Shown in pieces: positions 10,673 through 22,400 of a DNA stretch of 64,000 bases; position 1 is the first letter of the stretch; each line of letters opens with the position of its first letter. Source of the DNA: Dryococelus australis (lineage: Eukaryota > Arthropoda > Insecta > Phasmatodea > Phasmatidae); assembly GCA_029891345.1 (NCBI GenBank), contig CM056994.1, positions 59,799,251 through 59,863,250 on the forward strand, given 5' to 3'. The notes beneath the pieces are model-generated. The model was not told the origin of the DNA. It was given only the letters and a program-made list of their open reading frames with translations, and did not search any database. Position numbers and translations under genes: made by a program.

Positions 10673-11384
10673 GACATCGCAATCCTGGGGTAAGTTAATT
10701 AATCAATCAGTTCGTCTGGTTTCCGATGTGTGTTTTGAGAGCCGATGAGGGTGAATTACGTGTGAGTATGACTTCGTGTTGGGGAGTTGTAATTTCATAT
10801 TAGCTGGATGTTTGTTATATTAAATTAAATTTTGTGTTCCATTCAGTAATCGCATTATTAAAGTCTTTTGGTTAGTGAATACGTTTTTGCTTCTGTCGAT
10901 TACAAAATTGAAATGGAGATCAGTTACTTTGTTAAGAAAAACAGTTTCATTGCACGATTGAAATCGGTTTAACGAATTTGTTTCAAGTCTTTTGGCTAAT
11001 GATTCGTACATATTTCGTTTGCTTCGCTGAATAGTTCGTTCCTTTTATGCTATTCGAGTAGTGATTGAAGTAATTCGTTCGGTAACCTATATCCACGTCT
11101 CTTTTCATTTAAAAATATTTATTTCACGGAAAATACTTATTTAAATACTTAATATGCCTCCAGACATTCGACTTGGTCGTGTAGCCCGCTCCGCATGTCA
11201 GTCACAAACAACAAGAAATAAAAAATAGCCCTTATACCAATCTTACACCAACATTAACCATTAACTCATATATAAACCATTACAACCCACTCCTCTGGTC
11301 AGTCGGCCCCAGGAATTCACAGAGTACACACCGAACCTGCTCTGCCAATATCACCCTTATGAGACCAATAAAATAATTAACGTT
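10673..11384. other. Unassigned
   Basis: A 25-bp scrap of SINE 3' sequence (GAGAGCCGATGAGGGTGAAT) at about 10737; otherwise nothing recognised. Confidence 0.35.
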
Positions 11385-11520
11385 TTTTGATATTAAAGAA
11401 TTCTTTAATATAAAAAATTATTATACAAAAACGTTCTTTAGTTAATCAATCGATTAATGGAATTAATCAATTTAATTAATCGGTTAACTAATTTAGTTAA
11501 TTATCCAATTAATCAGACAA
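11385..11520. repeat. AT-rich palindrome cluster
   Basis: 11390-11411 is a perfect 22-bp palindrome centred on GAATTC. It is followed by a run of ATTAAT/TTAATTAA-type self-complementary motifs to 11515. Simple-sequence evolution is the most likely source. Confidence 0.6.
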
Positions 11521-11811
11521 CTATTTAAACAAATTTGCATATCATAATTTGGCACTTAGTCCACACTTGCGCTAGGTGGGCCAGAAGTGACATGCTCCCC
11601 CTACTCCAGTGTACACAATTATGTACATTACACACGTGTAGGTAATTTTTTGTCTGTAATCTAGACTGCGGAGCTCAATAACCAATGATCTCACCCGTGG
11701 GTAAATAATTCGCTAACCGTAATACTGGTCTAGGTATTAATTGGTTCATATAACTGTAGGCGAACATATAGCCTGCAGCTCGCTGGCTGTGACAACGAAA
11801 CAAGTGTGTCG
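11521..11811. other. Unassigned
   Basis: No feature recognised. Confidence 0.3.
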
Positions 11812-12697
11812 ACAAGGGTTACCAGACATCCGGCAAAAGGAGGACATGTCCTCCTTTTTAGGCATTTTTTTTTGCGTCCGGCCGGATTTTTCTTGATACT
11901 CAAAAATGTCCGGCTTTTTAACTAGATGAGATACTACACGAAATATTTTAATTCCCCTTTTCTGTCTGTACACAACTGCGTGCTGAATAAGTTATTTATG
12001 GAGCTGATGTCACGCACGCACGACGGCTCGACACATTATTTTGTTGCGTACGGCGTTCATCTGAAAAATATTGAAAACGCATGTTTGTTTGCTAATTAAG
12101 TAACTATTATTGGTGTTTGTGTAACAAAATTTAGAACTGTATGTGCAACATTCATTGGTTATTCACATCAAAATATGTGTTCTTTGATTTAGTATTTATA
12201 TAGTTGGTTATTCACATAAAACTGTGTGTTCTTTAATGTAGTATGTTAATCTCTGGAAGGTATGTGTTCTGTGATAGTATGTATAAGCTTGGTTATTCAT
12301 ATGAAAATATTGTGTGTTCTTGAATATGCTATATAAGTAACATACACTATTTTCTGTGTAAGTACTCATTAGAATAATAATATCTATACTGCAGTGTCTG
12401 TATTGTAACGGTTTGTTTCGTACAATAAATTTAAGTATTCAAGTTTATGTTACAAGCTCTTAACTTTCATAATATTTTATTTTAACTGGCACTATAAACG
12501 TTTTTTGTTCAGTTTACTGAACTTTTGAAGGTCGTTGGTTTCAACCTTATTAAATACCACAACTACATAATTATTTTCCTCCAGTATAATTAATTTACGG
12601 GTCAGAAAAATTTTCATTGTCCTTTTTAGTGAAATGTTGTCCTCCTTTTGCGAGGCGAATGTCCTCCGTATTTATTCTCAGTGTCTGGTATCTCTAA
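11812..12697 (+). mobile_element. hAT-like non-autonomous element
   Basis: Left end AGGGTTACCAGACATCCGGC with AAAAGGAGGACATGTCCTCC just inside; right end carries the reverse of the same blocks (GTCCTCCTTTTGCGAGG, then CAGTGTCTGGTATCTCT). The TIR form resembles hAT elements, but I could not match an 8-bp duplication. Interior 12150-12330 has about three degenerate 48-bp units (TTGGTTATTCACAT, TGTGTTCTTTGAT). No coding remnant. Confidence 0.55.
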
Positions 12698-12892
12698 GCA
12701 CGTGTCATACATAGTTTTCTTTACGACACGTGAAACCGTAAATTAAAGTTGGTCTGAATGGTAAAAATATGTATCCATAAATGTTTTTAATGTAATTTTG
12801 TCATGACCGCCAGGCGTCTGCGCGTCTTTTGACGATACGCTTCTGGCAGTCCTCTACATCAGCCACTGCAGAAACACAGTTTCTCTTCCTAC

Positions 12893-13180
12893 AGGCCACC
12901 TGTTTTTTCGCGAAAATAACTACGCGGAGGCTAGACTTCAATATCCTATGTGCACGCGTGCAGCATTCATTTGACTATTGGCCGCTTGCATTAGCGTGAA
13001 GGCAGTCTGTTACACGAGTGAGCCAATCAGAATTAAGTTTTCCCAATACTGACCGTCCGTGATTAGCGGGCAGACAGATAAGACGCGTAACAATTCGAAC
13101 TGCCCAATCGCCAAAATGGTTCTGAACTAAAGTGCATAGGAACACAACTTGTCCTGAAATCTTTCCGCGAAAAACAGGTG
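12893..13180 (+). mobile_element. hAT-type MITE, family G
   Basis: Inverted ends CCACCTGTTTTTTCGCG and CGCGAAAAACAGGTGCCCCTG. Flanks CCTACAGG (12885-12892) and CCTATAGG (13187-13194, shared with the start of the adjoining B element) look like an 8-bp duplication with one change. Interior has GACTATTGGC, GAGCCAATCAGAATTAAGTT, which recurs in the copy at 16999. Confidence 0.72.
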
Positions 13181-13189
13181 CCCCTGCCT

Positions 13190-13425
13190 ATAGGCTGTTC
13201 ACGGTAAAGTGAGCACTTTTGAGGCCCTAGATGCTTTTTCCTTTCCGTCATTTTTTATTCTTTAACCACCTTTTCAAATAAATATCAACATGTAAGTAAT
13301 AAACTCAGTGTGTATATTCCATAGCACTCGGAAACTAATTTATAACGCTAAAATCAAATATATTTATTGAATATTATTCCAAATGAGAGGGCCTTAAAAA
13401 GAGCTTACTGCACCGTGAACAGCCG
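13190..13425 (+). mobile_element. MITE family B
   Basis: 236 bp, the typical length. TA|TAGGCTGTTCACGG at left, ACCGTGAACAGCC at right; interior GAGGCCCTAGATGCTTTTTCC, AACCACC, CATGTAAGTAATAAAC, CACTCGGAAACTAA, ATTATTCCAAATGAGAGGG. Confidence 0.92.
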
Positions 13426-14080
13426 TTGGCTGTTGTGTTGCGCCAACGATTATACTTCTTATCGCGTATGTCGCAGTTCGCGCCTCATAATCCTCGTGTG
13501 CTGTCATCGACGCAGGCGCGGAAACAACACCGCGTAAACCACACGTGGCTTTGTTCCAACGTAGTGCTTTATGAACCGCTGACGCTGATATAACGACTGC
13601 CCAGCCCGTAATGCAGTTTGCTATGGAAGTGAAGTGCAGCGCCGATCAAAATATAAATTTGATTTGGTACATCGAAGCCCGTTCGAACAGGTGAAAGTCG
13701 ACTTTTCGCGACGCACCGTGTTCTCAAAGCAAAATTTCAATCGACGTATTTGATTGCCGTGGTCTCCTAATCGCGTGGATTCAGAACACACAATAAAAGA
13801 ATACGAAAGCATGCCTGCATAATGTTTCGCAAAATCAACCACACGGGCCAGAAAATTGACCTCGATTTTTTCAGCAACGTGGCCAGACGTAATTTCGCCA
13901 AATGCAGATCAACCAGTTGTAGGGGACTTGTCACGGTTTAAAGAGCACGAATGCCACCAGAACTTACCAAACAGCGACAGCACGTTTCATAAACTGATAA
14001 TTGCTTACCATAACATTTTCTCGACAGAATTGACTTGCATGTGGAACCAGTATTATTTGAATCGCTATATAGTATAAAAG
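13426..14080. other. Unassigned
   Basis: No repeat family or coding signal recognised. Confidence 0.35.
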
Positions 14081-14084
14081 GAAG

Positions 14085-14205
14085 TCCCGGGCGCGTGTCT
14101 GTCTGTCTGTATGCTATAATCTCGAGAACCACTGAACGGATTTGGATGCTGTTTTACTGTTATGATCTGTATTTACCAAGGAAGGTTTAAGTGTATTAAA
14201 AATTG
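14085..14205 (+). repeat. Fragment with a widespread arthropod interspersed motif
   Basis: CTGTCTGTCTGT followed by AATCTCGAGAACCACTGAACGGATTTGGATG. From memory, variants of the CTGAACGGATTTxGATG motif recur in many arthropod transposable elements; which superfamily it belongs to here cannot be told. Confidence 0.4.
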
Positions 14206-14394
14206 CCGTATTAATTATGGGAGCTGAGCATTAACGGTATTAGTGAGCTATTTTACTGCTTTATAAGCATGCTCTACCAAAAACTGCAGGGCCGATTCTT
14301 ATAATTCTTTCATTATTAGCAAGATACATTGTTCCATATAGCTATATAAATATATAAAGTGAGGCCTCAGAGGACAGTGGGCAGTGTAATATCA

Positions 14395-14590
14395 AGTGGA
14401 GCCGCAGTGGACCAGTGGATAGAGCTTTCCACCAATGAAATTAAAGGGTGGCCGCTTAAAGTACCGTACGTACACGCAGTAGGACGAGAGCACTGCACGC
14501 CAGTTCAGAGCCCTGCGCGTGGAGGCGATGGCGCACTTGTAGTGCGTGGCAGTGTAGCACCTACGGCCCGGGCACCACATCACTAACACA
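14395..14590 (+). mobile_element. Possible tRNA-like SINE fragment
   Basis: GTGGAGCCGCAGTGGACCAGTGGATAGAG-like head resembles the A-box half of a tRNA and the monomer of the 38-bp array at 35366. No convincing B box or tail, so weak. Confidence 0.35.
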
Positions 14591-15118
14591 GCACAGTGAT
14601 ATACACAAGTTTTAAACTGCTTGTTTTCAGTTAGACTGGCTACATCCGTGCATAGCGATAAGCACTTACCTAAGTACAGTGATAGTAACAATAAAAGTTC
14701 AACATTGTTTAACTTTCCTTGTTACTATCGCTGTGCGTCAGTGTTCAGACAATCAGAAGCTCCGACTCTTGTACTACGTTATCAAATGAAATCTCACTTA
14801 CGAATCAAGAAAGTGTGTATGTTGACTTCATTCCTAGGGCAGATATTCTGTTTATTTCTGGATAATCGTAACCACTGAAGTTTTGTAACGTTTTTAGGTA
14901 ACATTAGCAGCAAAGAATTAAATGAAAATATTTCCTTATTTTAAAAACAATTGAGATCAATCGAAGATATTTATTTTTGAAAAAAACTGCTACCAGCTAT
15001 AAGAATTTAATTTCTTCTGTACAAAATGTAGCAACATAAACAAACTAACATTATTATCGTTATATCAGTTTGTAGCCAGGCCACTGTGCTTGTGTTGTGT
15101 TTTGTATGTGCTTATCGC
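14591..15118. other. Unassigned
   Basis: AT-rich; ACTTACCTAAGTACAGTGATAGTAACA and a nearby reversed GTTACTATCGCTGT suggest a small imperfect inverted repeat at about 14665-14735. Nothing else recognised. Confidence 0.35.
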
Positions 15119-15550
15119 TATAGGCTGTTCACGGTAAAATGAGTTCTTTTGAAAGCCCTGCTTATGATCTACTTATAGTGCTCGTTGTGTGGATTCCTCC
15201 GCCTTATTAAAATTAACATTGCCATGGACCTCATAACTTTATTCGTGAGTCGGTCAAGTTAAATTGTGAAATTATTAAGAAAATTAATACATTACAAAAC
15301 TGCTTTATTTTTTTTTACACTTCGATGCATAAAAAACAGAAAGCGAAAGAAATTAATTTAAGTCATCACAAATGGTTACCTAACACTTTTTATTCTACGT
15401 TAAAATATGGAACCACTTTCCAGCCTTCATTACCGACTTTACTGGGCGAATGTCACTCAGCGCGCACGTTAAAATATAATTGCATATATGGGCAGTGACT
15501 TTTTTCTAAGGCTCATTTCTAAAGTGCTCGCTTTATCGTGAACAGTCTTT
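15119..15550 (-). mobile_element. MITE family A
   Basis: Reverse copy: begins TAGGCTGTTCACGGTAAAATG then GAAAGCCCTGCTTA (the family's right end) and ends with the left end (AGTGACTTTTTTCTAAGG ... CGCTTTATCGTGAACAG). Flanks TA at both sides. Near full length. Confidence 0.9.
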
Positions 15551-15898
15551 ACCTGGGGAAACCAAAAAAATGTTAACTATTCAGATTAAGCTCAGCTAAA
15601 TATTGACAGAACAAGAACTGCAAAGTGAAAAAGCAAAGACGAAATAAGAGTAAGGTGGAAAGAAGCTGTCAATATTACTAGCATAAGATTACAAACACGT
15701 TGTGAATATTTGAGATTATAAGCAACCTGATAATCGAATGCAAAAATCGAAATAAATGAACGATTCGCACGATGCATTAAAATAATTCTGATAGTAAATA
15801 ACTAAACAATAAGAAACTAATCCTAACCCATAACGTCTGAATCGATTCAGCTACTAATCGAATCGGAATCGGCCATATCTAGTGTGCAGGTAGTAACT
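15551..15898. other. Unassigned
   Basis: AT-rich; nothing recognised. Confidence 0.35.
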
Positions 15899-16142
15899 AT
15901 AGGCTGTTCATGGTAAAGTGGGCACTTTTTCAGGCCCTCCCAACAGGCCTTTTAACCACTAATAAATGTATCTTATTGCAGCCTCAGGCATTAAATTTTG
16001 AGGGTGGTGAAATGTATACACTGTGTTTATTGGTAACATTGCAATGTTTACAGTAAAAAGCAGCAGGCTAGATGGAGATTGGTTTGAAAGGAAAAGTTTA
16101 GAATAGCCTTAAAAAGTGCTCACTTTACCATGAAGAGCCTAT
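15899..16142 (+). mobile_element. MITE family B, diverged subfamily
   Basis: TA|TAGGCTGTTCATGG at left and ACCATGAAGAGCCTATA at right. The interior shares only parts of the B sequence (AGGCCCTCCC, ACACTGTGTTTATT in reverse orientation), so it may be a rearranged or distinct subfamily using the same termini. Confidence 0.75.
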
Positions 16143-16569
16143 AGTGTCACCTGCCCTGGTGGAAGCGGCACCGCGGCCGGCGAAGAGCGGCGTGGTCGCG
16201 TGACCCACATACGCAGCTCACGCACGTACGCACGCACGCACATGCGGAGGGCAGTCGACGACGGCTGCAGGAAGTAGCGGGCTTACAAGAGAAATTAGAC
16301 TACGGCGAGGACTACGCCGGGTCACACACTACCTAACAGTACAGAGGCGCAGCAGTCGCTTGTTTCCGCCGACTACAGCCCGCAACACGCCACCGACATG
16401 CCGTCACTGCCCGGCTACGTCCAATCAGCACTGAACGAGACAAAACGAACGAGCAATTAAAATATCAGACAAAGAGGAAAGTACTAACATCAGATACATG
16501 TCATTAACGCTAAATGACACAAAAAACATAACTTGTCAAAACAGCAGGTTTCCTACGATTAGTGTTACT
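16143..16569. other. Unassigned; GC-rich 16143-16440
   Basis: CpG-rich block with CACGCACGTACGCACGCACGCA; no domain or promoter signature is clear. Confidence 0.35.
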
Positions 16570-16994
16570 AAAGGCTGTTCACTATAAAGTGAGCTCTTTT
16601 GAAATCAACCTTTGAAAAAAGTCACTGCACCTGCCTGCATATATGTTATAACGGGCGCATTGAGTGACATACGTCCAGTAAAGTTGGTAATGATGGATGG
16701 GAAATAGTTCCATATCTTAACGTCAAATCAATAGTGTTAGGTAACCAATCGAGCCAACAGAAATTATTACTTTACCACTCTGGTTTTTTAATGCGTTTAA
16801 GTATAAGAACGAGCAGATTTGTAACATATTTACTTTTCTAATAATTCCACAGTTTCACTAGATCGACGCATGAATAAAGTGATGAGGCCCATAGCAAAGT
16901 TAATTTTATATAAGGTGGAGGAATACACAATGTGCGTGCAAGTATATCTTAGGCATGGCTTTCAAAAGTGCTTATTTTACCGTGAACAGCCTAT
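16570..16994 (+). mobile_element. MITE family A
   Basis: TA|AAGGCTGTTCACTATAAAGTG ... ACCGTGAACAGCCTA|TA. All family markers present (GAAATCAACCTTTGAAAAAAG, AACGGGCGCATTGAGTGACAT, TTTCACTAGATCGACGCATG). Good full-length copy. Confidence 0.93.
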
Positions 16995-16998
16995 AGTA

Positions 16999-17280
16999 GG
17001 CCCACCTACCTGTTTTTCGCAAAAAGATTTATGCTCAAGCTAGACTCCAACATCATAAGTGCAAGCTTGCGAATGTACTTTGGCTACTGGCTGCATGCTG
17101 GCCTCCTCGACGGGGCCAATCAGAATCAAGTTACGCTGACACTGAACGTCCTTGATTGGCTGGCAGACACCTAGACGCGTGCAGGTTAAAAACTATCCAA
17201 GCGCGATACTAGTTCTGAACTAACGTTGTTTTGGTGTACAGCTAGTCGAGAAATCTTTCCGCGAAAAACAGGTGGCCCTA
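16999..17280 (+). mobile_element. hAT-type MITE, family G
   Basis: TAGGCCCACCTACCTGTTTTTCGC at left (longer than shown identically at right: CGCGAAAAACAGGTGGCCCTA). Interior matches the 12893 copy (GGGGCCAATCAGAATCAAGTTA, ACGCGTG, GTTCTGAACTAA). Target duplication not clear. Confidence 0.78.
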
Positions 17281-17371
17281 GTTTCTAAACTCTCAAGCTA
17301 AAAGAGGAAAACATTCGCTACGAAAAAGGACAAGGACTTTTCGTTAAAAAGCAAGACACCTGTGCAACTTA

Positions 17372-18025
17372 GGCTGTGTCCGAATTCGTCTGAAGTACAT
17401 GCTTGTGCGTACCTGTCTCCGGAAGTGACGTCGTAAGTGCTGTCCGAACTGCAAGTGAAGTACGTAAGTATACAAGTAAACGAAGCTGTATACTTTCACA
17501 TACTTGCGGAATATGTGCTGCCATTTTGAGAAGCAATTTGTAGGTTACGCCTTCTCTAATGTCTGGTTACAATTGATTTCCGACATAATTATTTGATTTA
17601 AAGTTTAGTAGGTGAACATTACTACTTCGTAGACATAGAATTTTGAAATGAATACATAATTATCGCAAGTTTCACCTTAAAAAAATTTCTAAGCAATAAA
17701 TTCATTTTAGGATTATGTTCCTAACCTACCGAGGCTAAGATAAAAAAGCAATCTAAAATGCACTCACATGCAATAATGCAACGCAATAAATGTTACTGTA
17801 AATTAAATTTAAATATTATTTAATACCTTATTTAACCCCTAAAACCTTCTGCAATTATCAAATTCTTAGTCTGAATACATGAACATTTAAAGTGGTTAGC
17901 TGGCTAATAACTGGCACCGAAGCCAACAAGACTGCATTCCCGAATTCCTCAAGTTTGTTGCCAAGGGTAAGTGAAGTATGCAAGGGTGCAAGTACTCAAG
18001 TATATACCTGAGTTCGGACACGGCC
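17372..18025 (+). mobile_element. PIF/Harbinger-type MITE with TTA duplication
   Basis: 654 bp between TTA (17369-17371) and TTA (18026-18028). Termini GGCTGTGTCCGAATTCG and GAGTTCGGACACGGCC are inverted repeats; GGSNNTGTCCGAA ends and a 3-bp TWA duplication are typical of Harbinger-type elements. Just inside, AAGTGAAGTACGTAAGTATACAAG and its right-end counterpart (GTAAGTGAAGTATGCAAGGG) recur. Non-coding, AT-rich centre. Confidence 0.78.
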
Positions 18026-18667
18026 TTATTTATACTGGAGAACCACACATTGCATTTTTTTTGCATATAGCTTCACTTTAATAACTTTAAAATTAGTAAT
18101 ATTTTCAAAAGTAATTTTTTATTTCAACAAAAACATTTTTCAACATTTAATCTGTATCATTAAATAATGCTCCAATTATCAGTTTACATAAAATATTAAA
18201 GGCAAATACCAAGAAAATAACCACTTATGTCACAGTTGTTTTACGCAACAAAACATTTTAATACATACATTAATGCATAAAAAATTAAACCAAATGAGAA
18301 ATTTCAAAATAAGCATTACAGTAATTTACATTGTTTATAAAATAACATTCAGACGTTACTAAATGATTAACCAAGTCAATGTTTACACCGCAGCTATAAC
18401 ATGTTTTGTTGCACAAAAACTTAACACTATCAAAATAATTACTAGGAAAATTGTAATTTTCGTCAATCCGAAAAAGCCAAATAATTTTGATAACCACAAA
18501 AAAATCTGACAGGAGGCAAAAAAAAAAAGAAGAGCTTTTGCCGGACGCCTGGTAACCTCTACCTTCGGAAAACTATTGCGATGTTTCTAGAACTGGAATC
18601 TGCCCCCATCTGCTGTTTGTTCCAAATAATAGTTAAATAAGTGATTTACCCTCGTTGCAACAATGCC
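18026..18667. other. Unassigned AT-rich region
   Basis: Nothing recognised beyond AT-rich runs. Confidence 0.35.
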
Positions 18668-18875
18668 AATGATAGATAATTGGGCTTAACGTATCGTCGA
18701 CAGCGAGGTCACTAGAGACGGTGCAAGTTGCATAGGAAGAGGGATTGGGGGAAGGAATCGGCCATGGCCTTTGCTAGGTACCCATCCCAGCATTCACCGA
18801 AATCAGGATGTCCGGACCGGGAATCGAACCCGGGTCCTCCCGATTGCGAGTCCAGTCCACTTCGCTCGGTACAAT
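18668..18875 (-). mobile_element. SINE, second tRNA-derived family
   Basis: Minus-strand B box GGTTCGATTCCC within GACCCGGGTTCGATTCCCGGTCCGGACAT, different body from the main family (ATCCTGATTTCGGTGAATGC, GGGTACCTAGCAAAGGCC, TTCCTTCCCCCAATCCC). The A-box end is missing or diverged. Confidence 0.75.
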
Positions 18876-18900
18876 GGAAATGACACGCAGAACACATACC

Positions 18901-19198
18901 TATAGTCCACTAACGGTTACTTCCAACTTTTCTGAAACCCTGCTTAAGTTACTTCAAGGATAACCCTTCGCCTCATGCGGACAAAGTTTAACAAAGTCCA
19001 GGGAATTACACCAAAAGGGACAGCGCACCACAACCTTGCGCACTCCCTTTAATAACATTTTGCATACAAACTATTTCTTACTAGTCATTATCAACACACC
19101 CATTTCCACTCTGTTTACAGTAATATTATTTTTAAATGAAATATAACAGTTCATAAATAGAATATAAATGAGTGTTCAGTTTAACTGAAAATTGGGTA
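18901..19198 (+). mobile_element. Family C element, 5' portion
   Basis: Starts TATAGTCCACTAACGGTTACTTCCAACTTTTCTGAA, the family C terminus (written here only as a landmark up to the diagnostic CTGAA), followed by CTTCAAGGATAACCCTTCGCCTC and the CAACCTTGCGCACTC / TGCATACAAACTATTTCTTACTAG markers shared with 40577 and 48047. Its end is cut by the A element at 19199. Confidence 0.7.
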
Positions 19199-19515
19199 AA
19201 GGCTGTTCACGATAAAGTGAGCACTTTTGAAATCAACCTCAGAAAGAAGTCACTGCCCCTACCTGCACATATTTCAACGGGCGCCCTGAGTGACATGCAT
19301 CCAGTAAAGTTGGTAACGATGGCTGGGAAGTAATTCCTTAGCTTAACGTCGAATAAAAAGTGTTAAGGTAAACCTTTATGATAACTTAAATTATTTATTT
19401 CGCTTTGGCCCACGACAATGTTACTTTTTCATAAGACGGAAGAATACACAACGTGCATACAATTCGATTTCAAGCAAGGCTTTCAAAAGTGCTCATTTTA
19501 CAGTGAATAGCCTAT
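19199..19515 (+). mobile_element. MITE family A, internally deleted
   Basis: TA|AAGGCTGTTCACGAT ... CAGTGAATAGCCTA|TA. About 317 bp: roughly 110 bp are missing from the right-centre (the TTTACTTTTCTAATAATTCCAC segment). Confidence 0.9.
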
Positions 19516-20336
19516 AGTTGGATAACATATTGTTTGACGTGCTTCAGAGAACTCAAGAACTACATCGACAGCGATATACTGTAAGCAGCAAATCCTTCTT
19601 TTTTCTAAGTAAAAACACTGTATGTTTGATTATTTACAATTCGGTCATAATTTTTAGCTTAGGTAGCGATATAATGCGAAATGCACACAACCGCGGGATA
19701 AAAAAATGAAATACTACATATATATTATTGCAGAATACAGAACCCTACCTACCTTGCTCTCTTATTTTCCCGATACAAGCCATTAGTATCACTAACCATT
19801 AAAAATGGTTTGATTTTAAGCTCCAATTTTTAATACACGTTTATAAAGTATGCATGCGCACACACATACGTTAATTTCTTTTATCCGACAAATGGGCGAT
19901 CAGCACAGTATAAACATAGCAAATTTTCAGGCGTGACACAATTCCTCTGTCGTTCCGTTATTTGTTCGTTCAGGGTGTTAGTTATTAAGCTGAGCTGCCC
20001 CAATCAGCAGTACATTACTGTCCTCCCATGACGAGAACTTCGGCTTGTTTAATTTAATAAACTTTTAATCAGTATTTTATCCATAGAACCTGCTGTGGAA
20101 GAAGAACTTGCCTTCAAGGTATGTGTACTGCTTTCTTGGATAAATGAGAGTTTTAACGAAGTATTCGTTTATATTTTATCGGAGGGGTTTAAATTAGCCG
20201 TATCACAATTACGACTGCTCCATAACCGCTATTTGAATTCCGCATGCTGTTCTGATACGACCGTCTGGCACTTTTAGACGTCACAGAAAGACAAAAAATG
20301 GTCAATGGGGACAAATGCACAGAATAAACAAGGTAC
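19516..20336. other. Unassigned
   Basis: No family recognised. Confidence 0.35.
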
Positions 20337-21056
20337 AGGCTGTTCACGGTAAAAATGAACACTTTTGAAAGCCCTGCTTAAGATCTACATGTAATCTCGG
20401 TGTGTATTCTTTCGCCTTATGTAAAATTAACTTTGCCATGGGCCTCATCGCTTTATTCTTGCGTCGGTCAAGTGAAACTGTGAAATTATTAGAAAAGTAA
20501 ATACTTTAAAAATCTGCTCATTTTTACACTTCGATGGATCAATAAAAAAACCAAGCGAAATAAATAATTCAAGTTATCACTAGAGACCTGCAGAATTCGC
20601 GTTATTATTTGAGGACAAGTTAAACGTCAAACACGTGTAACTTTGCAACATGTTTGTCAATGGACCATACTTTATTTGACAAGCCCTGGGTAACTTTGCG
20701 CCTATAAATGAACGCTTCACAACTGTGTGCCCTAATCACATGCAGTAAGAAAAGGCGTGGCTTCACAGCTGTACAGCAGCCAACGGAGAAACGACGCCGG
20801 CTCGAGTGTATATAATACCTTAGAGTTTAGCCTGGTTCCAAATAATAACGCGAATTTCGCATGTCCCTAGTTACAACAATTGGTTACCTAACATTTTTTA
20901 TTCGACGTTAAGATATGGAACAACTTTCCCTCCATCGTTACCAACTTTACTAGGCGCATGTCACTTACAATGTACCCGTTAAAATAGATGTAGGCGTGCG
21001 CAGTCACTTTTTTCTAAGGTTGATTTCAGAAGTGCCCACTTTATCGCGAATAGCCG
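20337..21056 (-). mobile_element. MITE family A, interrupted by a D MITE
   Basis: Reverse A element: begins AGGCTGTTCACGGTAAAAATG, GAAAGCCCTGCTTAAGATC; ends CTTTTTTCTAAGGTTGATTTC ... TTATCGCGAATAGCC. Removing 20581-20877 leaves about 423 bp, the family length. Confidence 0.9.
20581..20869 (+). mobile_element. hAT-type MITE, family D, inside an A element
   Basis: 289 bp: TAGAGACCTGCAGAATTCGCG-like left end and CGCGAATTTCGCATGTCCCTA right end. Flanking 8-mers GTTATCAC and GTTACAAC (6 of 8 match) are consistent with an old duplication. The host A sequence continues on both sides. Confidence 0.85.
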
Positions 21057-21817
21057 TTAATATAAGCTATTCGTGAGGCAAATGCGGCAAAAGGCTACGT
21101 TTGTGGTTATAGCCGGGGGTTAGTAAGCACAGAAATTATGGAAGTAGTTTGGATGAGCCTAGTGCCTTTCCCGATTGTAGACAGCCAGCAGGTAACCTGC
21201 CGATTCAAACGCGCCGCGGGAAGCTATCGGGAACACCGATTCCATTTCCCCTGCTGCCCGCAGCTGGAGTTGACGTCACGCCAGGACTGACTCACAAGTA
21301 TTCTGTTTCTCTCTCTCTGTTTCCTACCTCTCTTTGTCCGCCTGTTAGAGAGAACGTGCACTAGAGAAAGAGAGAGACGTTCTCCCTGTCCGTAATTACG
21401 GCATTAAAAGCAGCTCTATCTTGGGTCCCGCCATCACCCGGGGGGGGGGGGGGATTAAAGAGGAAAAATAGAGAAAGACGACAGGCAAGTCCAGAAGCTG
21501 AGAGAAGTTTTATGGAGCGGGAATGCGTGTCTGGCAGACTTTCCCCTGGGCGCGCCTGGTAGATGTTTGCGGCGACGGGGCGGGCGGCTTTGCCGCGGGG
21601 AAGGTGAGTTCGGGCAGGTTGGCACGAATACCTCCGCCGCTCCTGGGCGACCCTGGGAAGGTCGCGACGGCACATGCGCGCGCAGCCTGTCTCACTCTGC
21701 CTGCGTGAGCCCGTGCTGTTTCTGCACTTCCGGTGCCGCCCCTTCCTCATCATCCTCCGCCATTCATCTCCCGCCAGAGGACGGCTTTCTAACCTCTCAC
21801 ACCTTTCGCTAGTGTAA
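21057..21817. other. Unassigned; GC-rich with C/T tracts
   Basis: 21140-21810 is CpG-rich with CTCTCTCTC runs near 21310 and a G13 run at about 21440. Frames are open on both strands (up to 155 codons), with no recognisable domain. Could be a decayed CpG-rich element or a promoter-like island; no decision possible. Confidence 0.35.
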
Positions 21818-22051
21818 AGGCTGTTCACGATAAAGTGAGCACTTTTGAGGCTCTAGTTGCTTTTTCCTTTCAGCCATTTTTTATCCTTTAACCACCTTTT
21901 TAAATAAATATTGACATATGAGTAATAAACATAGTGTGTGTATTCCACCGCACTCGGAAGTTAAAGTCTAAGGCTAAAATAAAATTAATTAATTGAGTAT
22001 CATTCCAAATGAAAGGGCTTTCAAAAGTGCTCACTTTACCGTGAACAGCCT
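21818..22051 (+). mobile_element. MITE family B
   Basis: TA|AAGGCTGTTCACGATAAAG ... ACCGTGAACAGCCT, 234 bp. Very close to the family consensus. Its right TA flank is the left flank of the next A element, so the two sit head to tail sharing TATATA. Confidence 0.94.
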
Positions 22052-22057
22052 ATATAA

Positions 22058-22400
22058 AGGCTGTTCGCGATAAAGTGAGCACTTTGAATCAACCTTAGAA
22101 AAAAGTCACTGCTCCTGTCTGCATTTATTTCAACGGGCGTACTGAGTGACATGTGCCTAGTATAGTTGGTAACGATGGATGGAAAGTAGTTCCATATCTT
22201 AAACGTCGAATAAAAAGTGTTAGTTGCCCATTTGTAATAACTTGAATTATGTTTATTCTTTTTATGCGCCGAAGTGTAAAAATTACCAGATTTGTAAAAT
22301 ATTTACTTTTCTAATAATTTACCTAGCCCACGCGTGAATAAAGCGATAGGCCCATGGCAATGTTAATTTGACATACGGCGGAAGAAGTAAATAACGAGAA
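22058..22400 (+). mobile_element. MITE family A, left part (split by a Harbinger insertion)
   Basis: AGGCTGTTCGCGATAAAGTG then the family A sequence to CATACGGCGGAAGAAGTAAATAACG. The missing right end (TAGATCTTAAGCAGGG ... ACCGTGAACAGACTATA) reappears at 27856-27907, after the Harbinger element. Confidence 0.88.
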
